NCBI RefSeq assembly: GCF_025685645.1
Contig: NZ_JAGSYF010000003.1
Location: 186,001 to 250,000, forward strand
Origin: Edaphobacter bradus
GTDB taxonomy: Bacteria > Acidobacteriota > Terriglobia > Terriglobales > Acidobacteriaceae
Direction: 5' to 3'
DNA length: 64,000 nucleotides
Shown here in pieces: positions 1 to 8,512 of this stretch. The position numbers were made by a program, and so were the translations under genes. Within the stretch, counting starts at the first letter, position 1, and every line of letters begins with the position of its first letter. The notes beneath the pieces are model-generated. The model did not search any database and was not told where the DNA came from. It worked only from the letters and a program-made list of their open reading frames with translations.

Positions 1-1
1 G

Positions 2-103
2 TCTCCGGACCTGATCCTGGAGCACTTCGGAAGCGAGACAAGGGAGTTTATCGGCATCTCGGGCGGCGTGGTGTGGAGGATCGGCAAGCGGCAAAGTAGG
101 TGA
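2..103 (+). CDS. 3' end of an unidentified protein (partial)
   Basis: An open frame enters from the left edge and stops at TGA 101-103, giving the last 33 residues of a protein. The visible part ends with FIGISGGVVWRIGK followed by a basic tail. The alternating hydrophobic pattern would suit a beta strand, but the fragment is too short to assign a family. Another frame ends at TAG just upstream and cannot be strictly excluded. The choice of this frame rests on its more protein-like composition. It is followed directly by a long hairpin with a T-run, which supports a gene ending here. Confidence 0.4.
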   Translation, partial: SPDLILEHFGSETREFIGISGGVVWRIGKRQSR

Positions 104-108
104 TAGGT

Positions 109-212
109 GACCGCGGATTCGCGCGGAGAAGCACGGATTTCAAAAGCGATTTTGAATTGCTCTTTTGAAATTTCGATCCGTGTTTGTCCGTTTGAATCCG
201 CGGTCGTTTTTT
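109..212 (+). terminator. Long inverted repeat with T-tract between convergent genes
   Basis: GACCGCGGATTC at 109-120 is matched by GAATCCGCGGTC at 194-205. The pairing continues inward with few mismatches through CGGA..CACGGAT to about 40 base pairs on each side. TTTTTT follows at 207-212. It lies between the end of the partial plus-strand gene and the end of glgC on the minus strand, so it can serve as an intrinsic terminator for the former. The stem is much longer than usual for a terminator, so it may be a copy of a dispersed palindromic repeat. Confidence 0.6.
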
Positions 213-223
213 AACCGCAGTTG

Positions 224-1477
224 TCAGCCCGGCTGGAGGAACTCAGGCGAGACGGGGTTCTCGAAGACGGAGTAGTCGCGGGTGACGACGGTGATTCCGC
301 TGGAGGTGACGAAGTAGTTCTTCTTGTCCTCTTGCGGGTCGTAGCCGATTACGGTTCCGTCGGGGATGTGGACGTCGCGGTCGATGATGGCGTGCCGCAC
401 GCGGCAGTGGCGGCCGATGTTGACGTGGGAGAAGATGATGCTGGAGTCGACGTCTGCGTAGGAGTTGACGCGGACGTCCTGCGAGAGGACGGAGTCGCGG
501 ACGACCGCGCCCGACACGATGGAGCCGGCCGAGACGATGGAGTTGATGCCCATGCCGGTGCGTCCGGGCTCGCCGAAGACGAACTTGGCGGGCGGGTACT
601 GGTAGGGCCTGGTGCGCATGGGCCAGGACTTGTCGTAAAGGTTGAAGATTGGGGTGACGCTGGCGACGTCCATGTTGGCCTCGTAGTAGGCCTCGAGTGT
701 GCCGACGTCGCGCCAGTAGAGAGCCTTCTGCTTGTTCTCGTCGACGAAGTTGAAGGCGTGCATCCGGTAGCGGCCGAGAAGCTTGGGCAGGATGTCGTGG
801 CCGAAGTCGTGCTTGGAGTGTGGGTCCTCGGCGTCGCGGATGAGCTCGGGCAGAAGGACGTCGGTGTTGAAGAGATAGATTCCCATGGAGACATCGACCA
901 TGTCGGGCGTGAAGGGCGAGCGGAGGCTGGTCTCCTTGGGCTTCTCGATGAAGCCGGTGACCTCGCCGTTGCGCGCGACCTCGACGACTCCGAAGGCCGA
1001 GACCTCAGAGGGTGAGATGGGAAGCGTGGCGAGGGTGACGTCTGCTCCGGAGTCGATGTGCTGCTGAAGCATGAGGTCGTAGTTCATCTTGTAGATGTGG
1101 TCGCCGGAGAGGATGATGACGTATTTGGGCTCTTCGGAGCCGATGGAGTAGATGTTCTGGTAGACGGCGTCGGCTGTGCCCTGGTACCAAGACTTGGAGA
1201 CGCGCTGCATGGGCGAGAGGATCTCGATGAACTCGCCGAGCTCGTTGGCGACGATCGGGCCCCAGCCCTCGCGAATGTGGCGGTTCAGCGAGAGCGCCTT
1301 GTACTGCGTGAGGATGTAGACGCGGCGCAGGTCGGAGTTGATGCAGTTGGAGAGGGTGATATCGATGATGCGGTATTGCCCGGCGAATGGAACGGCGGGC
1401 TTGGCGCGGTCGCGCGTGAGTGGAAAAAGCCTTTCGCCAGCACCTCCAGCGAGCAGAACTCCCAACGTATCTCTCAT
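224..1477 (-). CDS. glgC: Glucose-1-phosphate adenylyltransferase
   Basis: Makes ADP-glucose from ATP and glucose-1-phosphate, the committed step of bacterial glycogen synthesis, in the cytoplasm. The 417 residues match the usual family length. Residues 10-21 hold the nucleotide-binding GGAGERLFPLT signature, GTADAVYQN is at 100-108, LSGDHIYKMNY at 123-133 and the sugar-phosphate-binding FIEKP at 176-180. The last third has the isoleucine/valine-rich hexapeptide pattern of the left-handed beta-helix domain. The ATG start is preceded by GAGGT nine bases upstream. No other glycogen gene lies beside it. Two palindromes upstream (1587-1617 and 1637-1655) could be regulatory. Confidence 0.95.
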   Translation of the reverse strand: MRDTLGVLLAGGAGERLFPLTRDRAKPAVPFAGQYRIIDITLSNCINSDLRRVYILTQYKALSLNRHIREGWGPIVANELGEFIEILSPMQRVSKSWYQGTADAVYQNIYSIGSEEPKYVIILSGDHIYKMNYDLMLQQHIDSGADVTLATLPISPSEVSAFGVVEVARNGEVTGFIEKPKETSLRSPFTPDMVDVSMGIYLFNTDVLLPELIRDAEDPHSKHDFGHDILPKLLGRYRMHAFNFVDENKQKALYWRDVGTLEAYYEANMDVASVTPIFNLYDKSWPMRTRPYQYPPAKFVFGEPGRTGMGINSIVSAGSIVSGAVVRDSVLSQDVRVNSYADVDSSIIFSHVNIGRHCRVRHAIIDRDVHIPDGTVIGYDPQEDKKNYFVTSSGITVVTRDYSVFENPVSPEFLQPG

Positions 1478-1586
1478 GATCCGATTACCTCGCGAATTCA
1501 GAAGCCCCTTCGTTCCCTAAGATGCACAAAAACAGAGGCGCATCGGACGGGAAACGCGAGTCTATCACGTGGTCATGGACTTTGTG

Positions 1587-1655
1587 GCGTACACACATCG
1601 TTTGTATGTGTGCACGCGCACAGAAACGGCGCTGGCGAGCCATAAGAGATGGCTC
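1587..1655. promoter_or_regulatory. Two palindromes upstream of glgC
   Basis: GCGTACACACAT (1587-1598) and ATGTGTGCACGC (1606-1617) form a 12-bp inverted repeat with one mismatch and a 7-base spacer. GAGCCAT (1637-1643) and ATGGCTC (1649-1655) form a second perfect repeat with a 5-base spacer. Both lie 110-180 bases upstream of the glgC start, and neither has a T-tract, so an operator or a leader structure is more likely than a terminator. This is inferred from symmetry only. Confidence 0.35.
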
Positions 1656-1669
1656 GATGGGAAAGCGAG

Positions 1670-1697
1670 GGGCGGCTCGCTACGGGCGGCTCGCTAC
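1670..1697. repeat. 14-bp tandem duplication
   Basis: GGGCGGCTCGCTAC occurs twice head to tail at 1670-1683 and 1684-1697. The second copy covers the stop codon of the small minus-strand gene at 1694, and the first copy supplies an identical TAG further downstream. It looks like a simple slippage duplication. Confidence 0.6.
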
Positions 1698-2002
1698 GCT
1701 CCAGGGGCGGAATCGCCTGAGTCGGTCTCGGTCGATTCGGTGAGACTGATCCGAAGGGACTTCAGAAAGGTCAGGTCGCTCTGGGTGAATGGGCCGTCGC
1801 CCGCCTGCTCCTCGGCTTCCGCGGTCTCCTCAGGCTCAACCTCGTTGAGGCCGATGGTGGCCTCGAGCATGAGGAGGACGTCGAAGCCCTGCTCGCGGAT
1901 GTTCTTGACGACACCTGCGATGTCTTCAGACTCGGAGACGGACTCGTGGATAGCCTCGCCTAGCTTCTGGATCAGGTTTTTGACCTTTTGATTCAATGCC
2001 AC
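1694..2002 (-). CDS. Small acidic hypothetical protein
   Basis: A 102-residue protein that I do not recognise. It starts MALNQKVKNLIQKLG, is rich in Glu and Asp, and seems to have two helical halves: an N-terminal amphipathic part (residues 5-50) and a Glu-rich linker followed by FTQSDLTFLKSLRISL at about 72-87. There is no signal peptide or membrane segment, so it should be cytoplasmic. It lies on the same strand as glgC, about 215 bases upstream, with palindromes between them, so co-transcription is uncertain. The minus-strand start is preceded by GGAGGTGGC, a good ribosome-binding site, which supports a real gene. Confidence 0.7.
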   Translation of the reverse strand: MALNQKVKNLIQKLGEAIHESVSESEDIAGVVKNIREQGFDVLLMLEATIGLNEVEPEETAEAEEQAGDGPFTQSDLTFLKSLRISLTESTETDSGDSAPGA

Positions 2003-2272
2003 CTCCGGGCTGCCCTAGTTTGCAAAACAGTCTGCAATCGAACCGCGCATCGGGTATTCCCAGCCCCCAGGTAAATTGGCGGGAACGGCATTGCGGGTAC
2101 AACGACTTTACTGGGTACAGAATACGCGTTCGTGTCACCGGCTGCAACGAATTTGAAAGCGGAAAAAGAGGAGTTCGCGGAGGTTCTCCTGACAGCGAAA
2201 CGAGAGTCAGGGGCCATGCTGCGGGACGGCAAGGGCTTTCGTGAGGCGAGGTGTGCGGCTACACTGCAAGGT

Positions 2273-2752
2273 ATGGATTCCGTGCGATTCGGCCGGGTGC
2301 TGGGAGTGGGAGCGCGTGTGGCTGCCAGGACGCTAGTGAACGCAGTAGACGCGGCGACTTCGCCGAATCCTTCGGCTGAGCCGGCGCCGTCGAAGACAGT
2401 AGCGCAGGCGACTCAGCAGGCCGCTCGGACGGCGACGCAGACCGCGGCGCAGGTGAAGCAGACGGGACAGGGGCTGGCGCAGGGCAGCAGACGGTTTGGG
2501 GAATCGTTCTGGGGGCAGGTGACGCGCCTCTCCGGTGTGCTCTGGCTGGAGTTCACCGGGGTCTTCTTCGGGATCTTTGCGCTGTATGGCGCGAGCGGAG
2601 CGTGGAAGCTGCGCGGGAACCTCCACAGGACAGCCACCAATCAGGACGCGCATGCGCACTTTCTGCTGCTGGCAGGGATGGCGGCGCTGTTCGGGTACTT
2701 CTGCGTGACGAGTTTTTTGCGTGCCGGACGACGTGGGCGGCGGAAGGCCTGA
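2273..2752 (+). CDS. Small membrane protein with Ala/Thr/Gln-rich N-terminal region
   Basis: Unrecognised protein of 159 residues from the ATG at 2273. An in-frame GTG at 2132 would add 47 residues, and the choice is not certain. Residues 1-30 contain RFGRVLGVGARVAARTLVNA. Residues 30-85 are a low-complexity Ala/Thr/Gln stretch that may form a helix. Two hydrophobic segments follow, one around LEFTGVFFGIFALYGASG and one around HFLLLAGMAALFGYFCVTSFL, so two membrane helices are likely, with a basic RRGRRKA end. It sits 91 bases upstream of the methylmalonyl-CoA mutase gene on the same strand, with no obvious functional link. Confidence 0.65.
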   Translation: MDSVRFGRVLGVGARVAARTLVNAVDAATSPNPSAEPAPSKTVAQATQQAARTATQTAAQVKQTGQGLAQGSRRFGESFWGQVTRLSGVLWLEFTGVFFGIFALYGASGAWKLRGNLHRTATNQDAHAHFLLLAGMAALFGYFCVTSFLRAGRRGRRKA

Positions 2753-2843
2753 CACCGATTTTGAAAGGCGAACGAGCGACGCAGAGGACGCGACGTTTCC
2801 GCGAAGGGCAGCGAACGTACGGCGGACGTGAACGGGTACACTT

Positions 2844-4472
2844 GTGCGCGTGATGCCGAAGACACCGCAAACGAGCTCTGGGATTCCTGTCGATCTGGTT
2901 TATAACGCGGAGAGCCTGAAGGGGTTCGACGCCGCTGCGCAGCTTGGTGAGCCGGGAGCGTATCCGTTCACGCGAGGGATTCAGCCGACGATGTATCGCG
3001 GGCGGCTGTGGACGATGCGGCAGTATGCGGGGATGGGCGACGCCGAGGAGTCGAACCGGCGGTACAAGTTTCTGCTGGCGCATGGGACGAAGGGCTTGTC
3101 CGTCGCCTTTGATCTGCCGACGCAGATCGGGTATGACTCGGATTCACCGTATGCGCTGGGTGAGGTGGGCAAGGTTGGGGTCGCGATCGATTCGATCGAA
3201 GACATGGAGCGGCTGTTCGACGGGATCCGGCTCGATGGGATCTCGACCTCGATGACGATCAACGCGACGGCTTCGATCCTGCTGGCGCTGTATGTGGCAG
3301 TGGCGAAGCGGCAGGCCGCAGAGGTGAAAAGGCTTAACGGGACGATTCAGAACGACATCCTGAAGGAATACATCGCGCGGGGGACGTACATCTATCCGGT
3401 CGAGCACGCGATGCGGCTGGTGACGGATATCTTTGCGTGGGCGGCGAGTGAGGTTCCGGAGTGGAATACGATCTCGATCTCGGGCTACCACATGCGCGAG
3501 GCCGGCTGCACCGCGGTGCAGGAGGTGGCGTTTACGCTGGCCGATGGCATGACGTATGTGCAGGCGGCGCTCGATGCGGGGCTGGATGTGGATGCGATTG
3601 CAGGGCGGCTGAGCTTCTTCTTCAACTCGCATAACAATCTTCTGGAGGAGGTCGCAAAGTTTCGTGCGGCGCGGCGGATGTGGGCCCGGATCATGAAGGA
3701 GCACTTCGGCGCGAAGAGCCCGCGGAGCTGGATGCTGCGGTTTCATACACAGACGGCGGGGTCGACGCTGACCGCGCAGCAGCCGGAGAACAATATCGTG
3801 CGAACGACGCTGCAGGCGCTGGCTGCGGTGTTGGGTGGGACGCAGTCGCTGCACACGAATGGCTTCGATGAGGCGCTCGCGCTGCCGACCGAGCAGGCGG
3901 CGAGGACTGCGCTGCGGACGCAGCAGATTCTGGCGCACGAGAGCGGCGTAGTGCAGACGGTCGATCCGCTGGCGGGGTCGTACTATGTGGAGTCCCTGAC
4001 GGACGAGATCGAGCGGCGCGCGGAGGAGTACATGAAGACGATTGCGGGCTTCGAACGGTCTTCCTCTTCGAAAGAAGGAGGCGGCAAGTATGGGATGCTG
4101 CGTGCGATTGAGCAGGGCTATGTGCAGCGGGAGATTCAGAATGCGGCGTATGCCTATCAGCGGGCGGTGGATGAGAAGGATGCAATCGTCGTTGGAGTGA
4201 ATGAGTTCACCAGCGATGAGGTCGCGGTGCCGATTCAACGAATTGATGAGGCGCTGGAGGCTCGGCAGGTGGAGCGGGTGCGGGCGCTGCGGGCGCGTCG
4301 CGATTCGGGTGTACATGCTGCGGCGTTGCGCGGAGTGGAAGACGCGGCACGAGGCGGGGAGAACCTCATGCCGAGGATTGTGAATGCGGTGGAGAGCTGT
4401 GCGACTGTGGGGGAGATAGCAAATACGCTGCGTGACGTATTTGGGGAGTACCGGGAGTCGGTGGTGGTGTAG
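2844..4472 (+). CDS. Methylmalonyl-CoA mutase, large (catalytic) subunit
   Basis: Interconverts methylmalonyl-CoA and succinyl-CoA with adenosylcobalamin, in propionate, odd-chain fatty acid or branched-chain amino acid metabolism. The 542 residues cover only the substrate-binding TIM-barrel: [15 protein letters not shown] near 50-65, [19 protein letters not shown] near 80-100, the [10 protein letters not shown] segment near 133-142, and [17 protein letters not shown] near 168-184. The C-terminal B12-binding domain with its DxHxxG motif is absent, as in two-subunit mutases, and no separate cobalamin-binding subunit is in the window. The frame opens at GTG 2844, while ATG 2853 (MPKTPQ) is an equally good start. 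It is convergent with the next gene, 4 bases away. Confidence 0.93.
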   Translation: MRVMPKTPQTSSGIPVDLVYNAESLKGFDAAAQLGEPGAYPFTRGIQPTMYRGRLWTMRQYAGMGDAEESNRRYKFLLAHGTKGLSVAFDLPTQIGYDSDSPYALGEVGKVGVAIDSIEDMERLFDGIRLDGISTSMTINATASILLALYVAVAKRQAAEVKRLNGTIQNDILKEYIARGTYIYPVEHAMRLVTDIFAWAASEVPEWNTISISGYHMREAGCTAVQEVAFTLADGMTYVQAALDAGLDVDAIAGRLSFFFNSHNNLLEEVAKFRAARRMWARIMKEHFGAKSPRSWMLRFHTQTAGSTLTAQQPENNIVRTTLQALAAVLGGTQSLHTNGFDEALALPTEQAARTALRTQQILAHESGVVQTVDPLAGSYYVESLTDEIERRAEEYMKTIAGFERSSSSKEGGGKYGMLRAIEQGYVQREIQNAAYAYQRAVDEKDAIVVGVNEFTSDEVAVPIQRIDEALEARQVERVRALRARRDSGVHAAALRGVEDAARGGENLMPRIVNAVESCATVGEIANTLRDVFGEYRESVVV

Positions 4473-4476
4473 GGAT

Positions 4477-5142
4477 TTACTTGGCCGGCGCTGACCGCGC
4501 CTCCGACGAGTTTGGGGCCTTGGGGTCGATGGTGAAGTCAAAGACAACCGTCGAAAAGGTGTTCGCCACTCTTGGAACTGGCTGAAGAACATACTCGCCT
4601 ACTGCAAGAGGCTCTTTCGGTGTGATCTTCAACCAACCGTCGGAGAATTTTTCGCCGTTGGCGTCGACCTGAGTGTCACGGCGTTTTGCGTTACCGGTGA
4701 GTTGCGTGAAGTTGATCTGAGCGAGGATACGGCGGTCCTTGTCAACCTTGGCACGAACAATGGCCCAATTAGCGAGTAGATTGGTGGAGGAGTCCCCGCC
4801 CGGATCGTCGTCCATCACGTGGACATAGAAGACAGGCTTGTCGGTATGCAGTGCTACGCGGGCATGTGCTCCTTCGATTTCGGTAGTCATCTTGGGTTTG
4901 TAAAAGACACTTCCGGCAAGCGAGCCGGCAACATTGGCTCCCTTGTGGTTGTTCACTCCGACGTTTGTATGGTGAATCGGCACAAGCTGCTGTTTGCCTT
5001 CGTAGACATCGACGGCCCATGGGAAGCTGCCGTTTGTGATCTGCACTCCGGGGATAGGCTCAGGTATGTTTTGAGCCGGCGCGGAGCCGATCAAGGCAAG
5101 GGTAAGGGCAGAGAGAAATACGAACACACGATCAAATCCCAA
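4477..5142 (-). CDS. Secreted hypothetical protein, paralogue of the protein at 46562
   Basis: Unrecognised exported protein. The open frame reaches TTG 5202, but the TTG at 5140-5142 has GCGAGG six bases upstream and begins MGFDRVFVFLSALTLALIGSAPAQ, a normal signal peptide with an AxA-type cleavage site, so it is preferred (221 residues). The mature part carries WLKITPKEPLAVGEYVL near the end, then VVFDFTIDP. The protein at 46562-47653 has WMKLTPRQPLEFGEYAL then VWDFGVHP at the corresponding place, and both carry an NWAIVRAKVD or RYVIVRADVR strand before it, so they are members of one family. A beta-rich periplasmic domain is inferred. It is divergent from gcvT. Confidence 0.75.
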   Translation of the reverse strand: MGFDRVFVFLSALTLALIGSAPAQNIPEPIPGVQITNGSFPWAVDVYEGKQQLVPIHHTNVGVNNHKGANVAGSLAGSVFYKPKMTTEIEGAHARVALHTDKPVFYVHVMDDDPGGDSSTNLLANWAIVRAKVDKDRRILAQINFTQLTGNAKRRDTQVDANGEKFSDGWLKITPKEPLAVGEYVLQPVPRVANTFSTVVFDFTIDPKAPNSSEARSAPAK

Positions 5143-5213
5143 AAAGTACCTCGCAGTGAGGAAGATTGAAGAAACAATGCCACACCCGGTCCTCAGTGGC
5201 AATGCCCAATTCG

Positions 5214-5242
5214 TTGACCGAGCCGCACCGGCAAACTAGGAT
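5214..5242 (+). promoter_or_regulatory. Predicted sigma70-type promoter of the glycine cleavage operon
   Basis: TTGACC (5214-5219) is followed after 17 bases by TAGGAT (5237-5242). Transcription would start near 5249, at the Shine-Dalgarno GAGGT (5249-5253) of gcvT, so the leader is only about a dozen bases. There is no room for a glycine riboswitch, which often precedes gcv operons in other bacteria. Confidence 0.5.
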
Positions 5243-5260
5243 GACTTAGAGGTCAAAATC

Positions 5261-6391
5261 TTGTCAGAACTTCAAACTCCCCTTCGTAAGACTGCTTTGA
5301 ATGCCGTACACCGCGCCGCAAAGGCGAAGATGGTGGACTTTGGCGGCTGGGACATGCCGGTAGATTGCTGCGGGCTGACGGCCGAGCACATGGCGGTGCG
5401 GACGGCTGTGGGCGTCTTCGACGTGTCGCACATGGGAGACATTCAACTTCGCGGGCCGGGATCGCTGGCGGCGGTGCAGCGGCTGTGCATGAATGATGCT
5501 TCGAAGCTGCAGGTGGGGCAGGCGCACTACTCGGCGATGCTGTATCCGAACGGGACTTTTGTGGATGACGTGATCGTGCACAAGCTCTCGGACAATGACT
5601 ACCTGATTGTGATCAACGCGGGAACGCGCGAGAAGGATGTGCAGTGGGTTCGGCAGACGATTGGCCAGATGCCGGGCGTGCATGTGAACGATTACAGCGA
5701 CTACTACACGCAGCTTGCGATCCAGGGGCCGAGGGCGGCGGAGACGCTGCAGAAGCTGACTCCGGTGGACTTGGGCCAGATCAAGAACTACTGGTTCACG
5801 TGGGGGCAGGTGTGCGGGCTACACAACGTGATGATCGCGCGGACGGGCTACACGGGCGAGGATGGGTTTGAGATTTACATTCCCTCGGACGAACCGACGA
5901 GCGCGCGAGTGTGGGGCGAGGTGCTGGAAGCCGGCAAGGAGTTCGGGATTCTGCCGTGCGGCCTGGGAGCGCGGAATACGCTGCGGCTCGAGGCGGCGAT
6001 GGCGCTGTATGAGCACGAGATCTCGGACACGATCAATGTGTTTGAGGCGGGGCTGGGGCGCTACGCGAAGCTCGACAAGGGCGATTTTGTTGGACGCGAT
6101 GCGCTGGTAAAGATTCAGGAAGAGGGCGGGCCGAAGAGAAAGCTGGTTGGCCTCGAAATGATTGAGCGCGGAATCGGGCGCGACGGGTATCCGGTGTTCT
6201 CGCTCGACGGTAAGCGGATCGGCGAGATTACTAGCGGGTCACCTGCGCCTTTCTTGAAGAAGAACATCGCGCTGGCGTATGTGCCGGTGGAGTCGTCGGC
6301 GCTGGAGACGGAGGTCGCGGTGGAGATTCGCGGCCAGATGGTGAAGGCGAAGGTGGTCCCGACGCCGTTCTACAAGCGGGCAAAGAAGTAG
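5261..6391 (+). CDS. gcvT: Glycine cleavage system T protein (aminomethyltransferase)
   Basis: Transfers the methylene group from the aminomethyl-lipoyl arm of GcvH to tetrahydrofolate and releases ammonia. The 376 residues are the normal length. Recognisable segments are [11 protein letters not shown] near 24-34, the [11 protein letters not shown] strand near 50-60, [13 protein letters not shown] near 193-205 and the C-terminal barrel with the [12 protein letters not shown] region near 327-338. The start is TTG 5261, chosen because GAGGT lies eight bases upstream and because the sequence from [14 protein letters not shown] matches usual GcvT starts. It opens a cluster running 5261-10700 in one direction and is 33 bases upstream of a small gene. 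Confidence 0.96.
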   Translation: MSELQTPLRKTALNAVHRAAKAKMVDFGGWDMPVDCCGLTAEHMAVRTAVGVFDVSHMGDIQLRGPGSLAAVQRLCMNDASKLQVGQAHYSAMLYPNGTFVDDVIVHKLSDNDYLIVINAGTREKDVQWVRQTIGQMPGVHVNDYSDYYTQLAIQGPRAAETLQKLTPVDLGQIKNYWFTWGQVCGLHNVMIARTGYTGEDGFEIYIPSDEPTSARVWGEVLEAGKEFGILPCGLGARNTLRLEAAMALYEHEISDTINVFEAGLGRYAKLDKGDFVGRDALVKIQEEGGPKRKLVGLEMIERGIGRDGYPVFSLDGKRIGEITSGSPAPFLKKNIALAYVPVESSALETEVAVEIRGQMVKAKVVPTPFYKRAKK

Positions 6392-6424
6392 ATCAAACAG
6401 GCGCGGATAGCGCGAGGTGAGAGT

Positions 6425-6715
6425 GTGCAATTTTTGATTGTGACGCGGCGGCGAATGGATGCGTTTCCGCCGGAGGCATGGACGCCTGAGCTGCTGGAGG
6501 CCGAGGGACAGAGAGTGCGCGAACTCTACGCCGCGGGGTATGTCCGTTCAATCTGGAGGCGGAAGGACGCGCCGGGCGCGGTGATTCTGGCCGAGGCAGC
6601 GAACGAGGACGAGGTACGGGCAAATACAGCGACACTTCCCCTGGCCCAGCGAGGGATGCTGGAGGTAGTAACGGTGACGCAGCTCGAGCCGTATCCGGCA
6701 TTTGGTCCTCGCTGA
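6425..6715 (+). CDS. Small muconolactone-isomerase-like protein in the gcv operon
   Basis: A 96-residue cytoplasmic protein. The opening MQFLIVTRRRMDAFPPEAW, the helix ELLEAEGQRVRELYAAGYVRSIWRR, the AVILAEAANEDEV strand and the final LEVVTVTQLEPYPAFG suggest the ferredoxin-like dimeric alpha/beta barrel of the muconolactone isomerase-like superfamily. No catalytic role can be read from the sequence. The start is GTG 6425, with GAGGTGAGA just before it. It lies between gcvT (33 bases) and gcvH (72 bases), so it should be co-transcribed with the glycine cleavage genes, but a functional link is only inferred. Confidence 0.75.
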   Translation: MQFLIVTRRRMDAFPPEAWTPELLEAEGQRVRELYAAGYVRSIWRRKDAPGAVILAEAANEDEVRANTATLPLAQRGMLEVVTVTQLEPYPAFGPR

Positions 6716-6787
6716 CGTTCCCATGACCCGGACCAGCAATTTCCATGCTGGACGCACTACAATGAAGGAGGAGATCCCCAGACATCT

Positions 6788-7177
6788 ATGTCCTATCCTG
6801 CGAATTACAAGTACACGAAGGAACACGAGTGGATTAACGTCGACGGCGCCAAGGGCACGGTCGGCATAACCGATTATGCGCAGAACTCGCTCGGCGATAT
6901 TGTGTTTGTCGACCTGCCGAAGGTCGGCGACATCCTTGAGGCCGGGAAAATCTTCGGCTCGGTCGAATCGGTGAAGGCGGTCTCGGACCTGTACTCGCCT
7001 GTGAGCGGCACAGTGACCGAGATTAACAACGCACTCAAAGATGCTCCGGAGAAGATCAACGCCGACGCAAACGCCACCTGGTTGATGAAGGTGGATGTGA
7101 GCAACGCGGCGGAGTTGGATGGCCTGCTTTCGGCGGCCGATTACGAGAAGTTCATCAGCGAAGAGACCGGACACTAA
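6788..7177 (+). CDS. gcvH: Glycine cleavage system H protein
   Basis: Lipoyl carrier that shuttles the aminomethyl group between the P, T and L proteins. The 129 residues are the standard length. The lipoylation site is Lys63 within GSVESVKAVSDLYSPVSG, preceded by the conserved ITDYAQNSLGDIVFVDLP at 27-44. The C-terminus has the YEKFI segment normal for the family. An AAGGAGGAG ribosome-binding site lies at 6763-6771, rather far (16 bases) from the ATG, so initiation may be modest or the site may pair in a shifted register. gcvPA follows after 3 bases. Confidence 0.97.
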   Translation: MSYPANYKYTKEHEWINVDGAKGTVGITDYAQNSLGDIVFVDLPKVGDILEAGKIFGSVESVKAVSDLYSPVSGTVTEINNALKDAPEKINADANATWLMKVDVSNAAELDGLLSAADYEKFISEETGH

Positions 7178-7180
7178 ACG

Positions 7181-8506
7181 ATGCGTTATTTGCCGAAGTC
7201 CCCTGCGGACCGTCAGGAGATGCTCGCCGAGATTGGCGTGGCTTCGATCGACGATCTGTTTTCGACGATCCCTGCTGAGTACCGGCTGACGCGCGATCTG
7301 GATGTTCCGCGGCAGCATGGCGAGCAGGAGGTGATTGAACACTTCAAGGCGTTTGCCGAGCAGAATGCCACGGGGTATGCGAGCTTTCTGGGCGCGGGTG
7401 CTTACAGGCACTATCGCCCAGTGCTGATCGATACGGTTGTCTCGCGCGGCGAGTTTCTGACGAGCTACACGCCGTATCAGCCGGAGATCGCGCAGGGCAC
7501 GCTTCAGGCGCTGTTCGAGTTCCAGACGATGATCTGCGAGCTGACAGGCATGGAAATCTCGAATGCGTCGATGTATGACGGCTCGACCGGCGCGGCCGAG
7601 GCTGTAATGATGGCAGTCCGTGTGACCGGCCGTAACGGCGCGGTGGTTGCGCGGACGGTGCATCCGGAGTACCGCGAGGTGCTGACGACCTATGCGCAGC
7701 ACCAGGAGATTCCACTGACGCTGGTGGACTACACCGACGCGGGCCGCGTGGATCTGGCGAAGCTGGATGCAGCGATTACGGACGACACGGCGTGCGTGCT
7801 GATTCAGTCGCCTAACTTCTTCGGGACGATTGAGGATGTGGCTGCGGTCGCCGACATCGCCCACAAGAAGGGCGCGCTGCTGATTGTGTCGATCGCCGAG
7901 GCTGTGTCGCTGGGGATTGTGAAGCCTCCGAAGGAAGCGGACATTGTCGCGATGGAGGCGCAGTCGTTTGGCGTTCCGGTGGGTTACGGCGGGCCGTACT
8001 GCGGTGTGATCGCGTGCAAGGAGAAGTTTCTGCGGCAGATGCCTGGGCGTCTCGCCGGCGAGACGAAGGACATGGACGGCAAGCGCGGGTTTGTGCTGAC
8101 GCTCTCGACGCGCGAGCAGCATATCCGGCGCGAGAAGGCTACTTCGAACATCTGCACCAATCAATCTCTTGTCGCGCTGATGGTCACGGTGTTTTTGACC
8201 GTGTATGGCAAGGGATTGAAGGAGCTTGGCGAGCAGAACCTGGCGAAGGCGCACTATACGGCGCAGACGCTGGGCAAGAGCGGCAAGGTGCTGTTCGGCG
8301 GCGCTCCTCGGTTCAATGAGTTTGTACTCGATCTGGGCAAGGATGCTGAGCAGGTAAATGCTGGGCTGCTGGAGAAGAAGATCATCGGCGGATTGCCTTT
8401 GCACAAGTGGTATCCGGAGCTTGGCGAAGGCGCGAGCTTGTGGTGCGCAACCGAGCTGACGACGAAGCGGCAAATTGATGCGGCAGCCGCTGCGCTGAAG
8501 GGCTGA
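7181..8506 (+). CDS. gcvPA: Glycine dehydrogenase (decarboxylating) subunit 1
   Basis: N-terminal half of the split P protein, which together with GcvPB decarboxylates glycine using pyridoxal phosphate. The 441 residues match the split form. Family segments include [60 protein letters not shown] (near 66-106), the DGSTGAAEA region near 132-140 and [18 protein letters not shown] near 312-328. This subunit lacks the PLP lysine, as expected. It begins 3 bases after gcvH and is separated from gcvPB by a 114-residue unknown protein, whereas the two are usually adjacent. Confidence 0.96.
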   Translation: MRYLPKSPADRQEMLAEIGVASIDDLFSTIPAEYRLTRDLDVPRQHGEQEVIEHFKAFAEQNATGYASFLGAGAYRHYRPVLIDTVVSRGEFLTSYTPYQPEIAQGTLQALFEFQTMICELTGMEISNASMYDGSTGAAEAVMMAVRVTGRNGAVVARTVHPEYREVLTTYAQHQEIPLTLVDYTDAGRVDLAKLDAAITDDTACVLIQSPNFFGTIEDVAAVADIAHKKGALLIVSIAEAVSLGIVKPPKEADIVAMEAQSFGVPVGYGGPYCGVIACKEKFLRQMPGRLAGETKDMDGKRGFVLTLSTREQHIRREKATSNICTNQSLVALMVTVFLTVYGKGLKELGEQNLAKAHYTAQTLGKSGKVLFGGAPRFNEFVLDLGKDAEQVNAGLLEKKIIGGLPLHKWYPELGEGASLWCATELTTKRQIDAAAAALKG

Positions 8507-8512
8507 AGCGCA

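Noticed and set aside
3144-4592. A 482-codon open frame antisense to methylmalonyl-CoA mutase
   Set aside because: It is an Arg/His-rich shadow of a well-recognised gene and has no ribosome-binding site or family resemblance.
6548-8473. A 641-codon frame antisense to gcvH and gcvPA
   Set aside because: It crosses several known genes in the opposite direction and is Arg-rich throughout.
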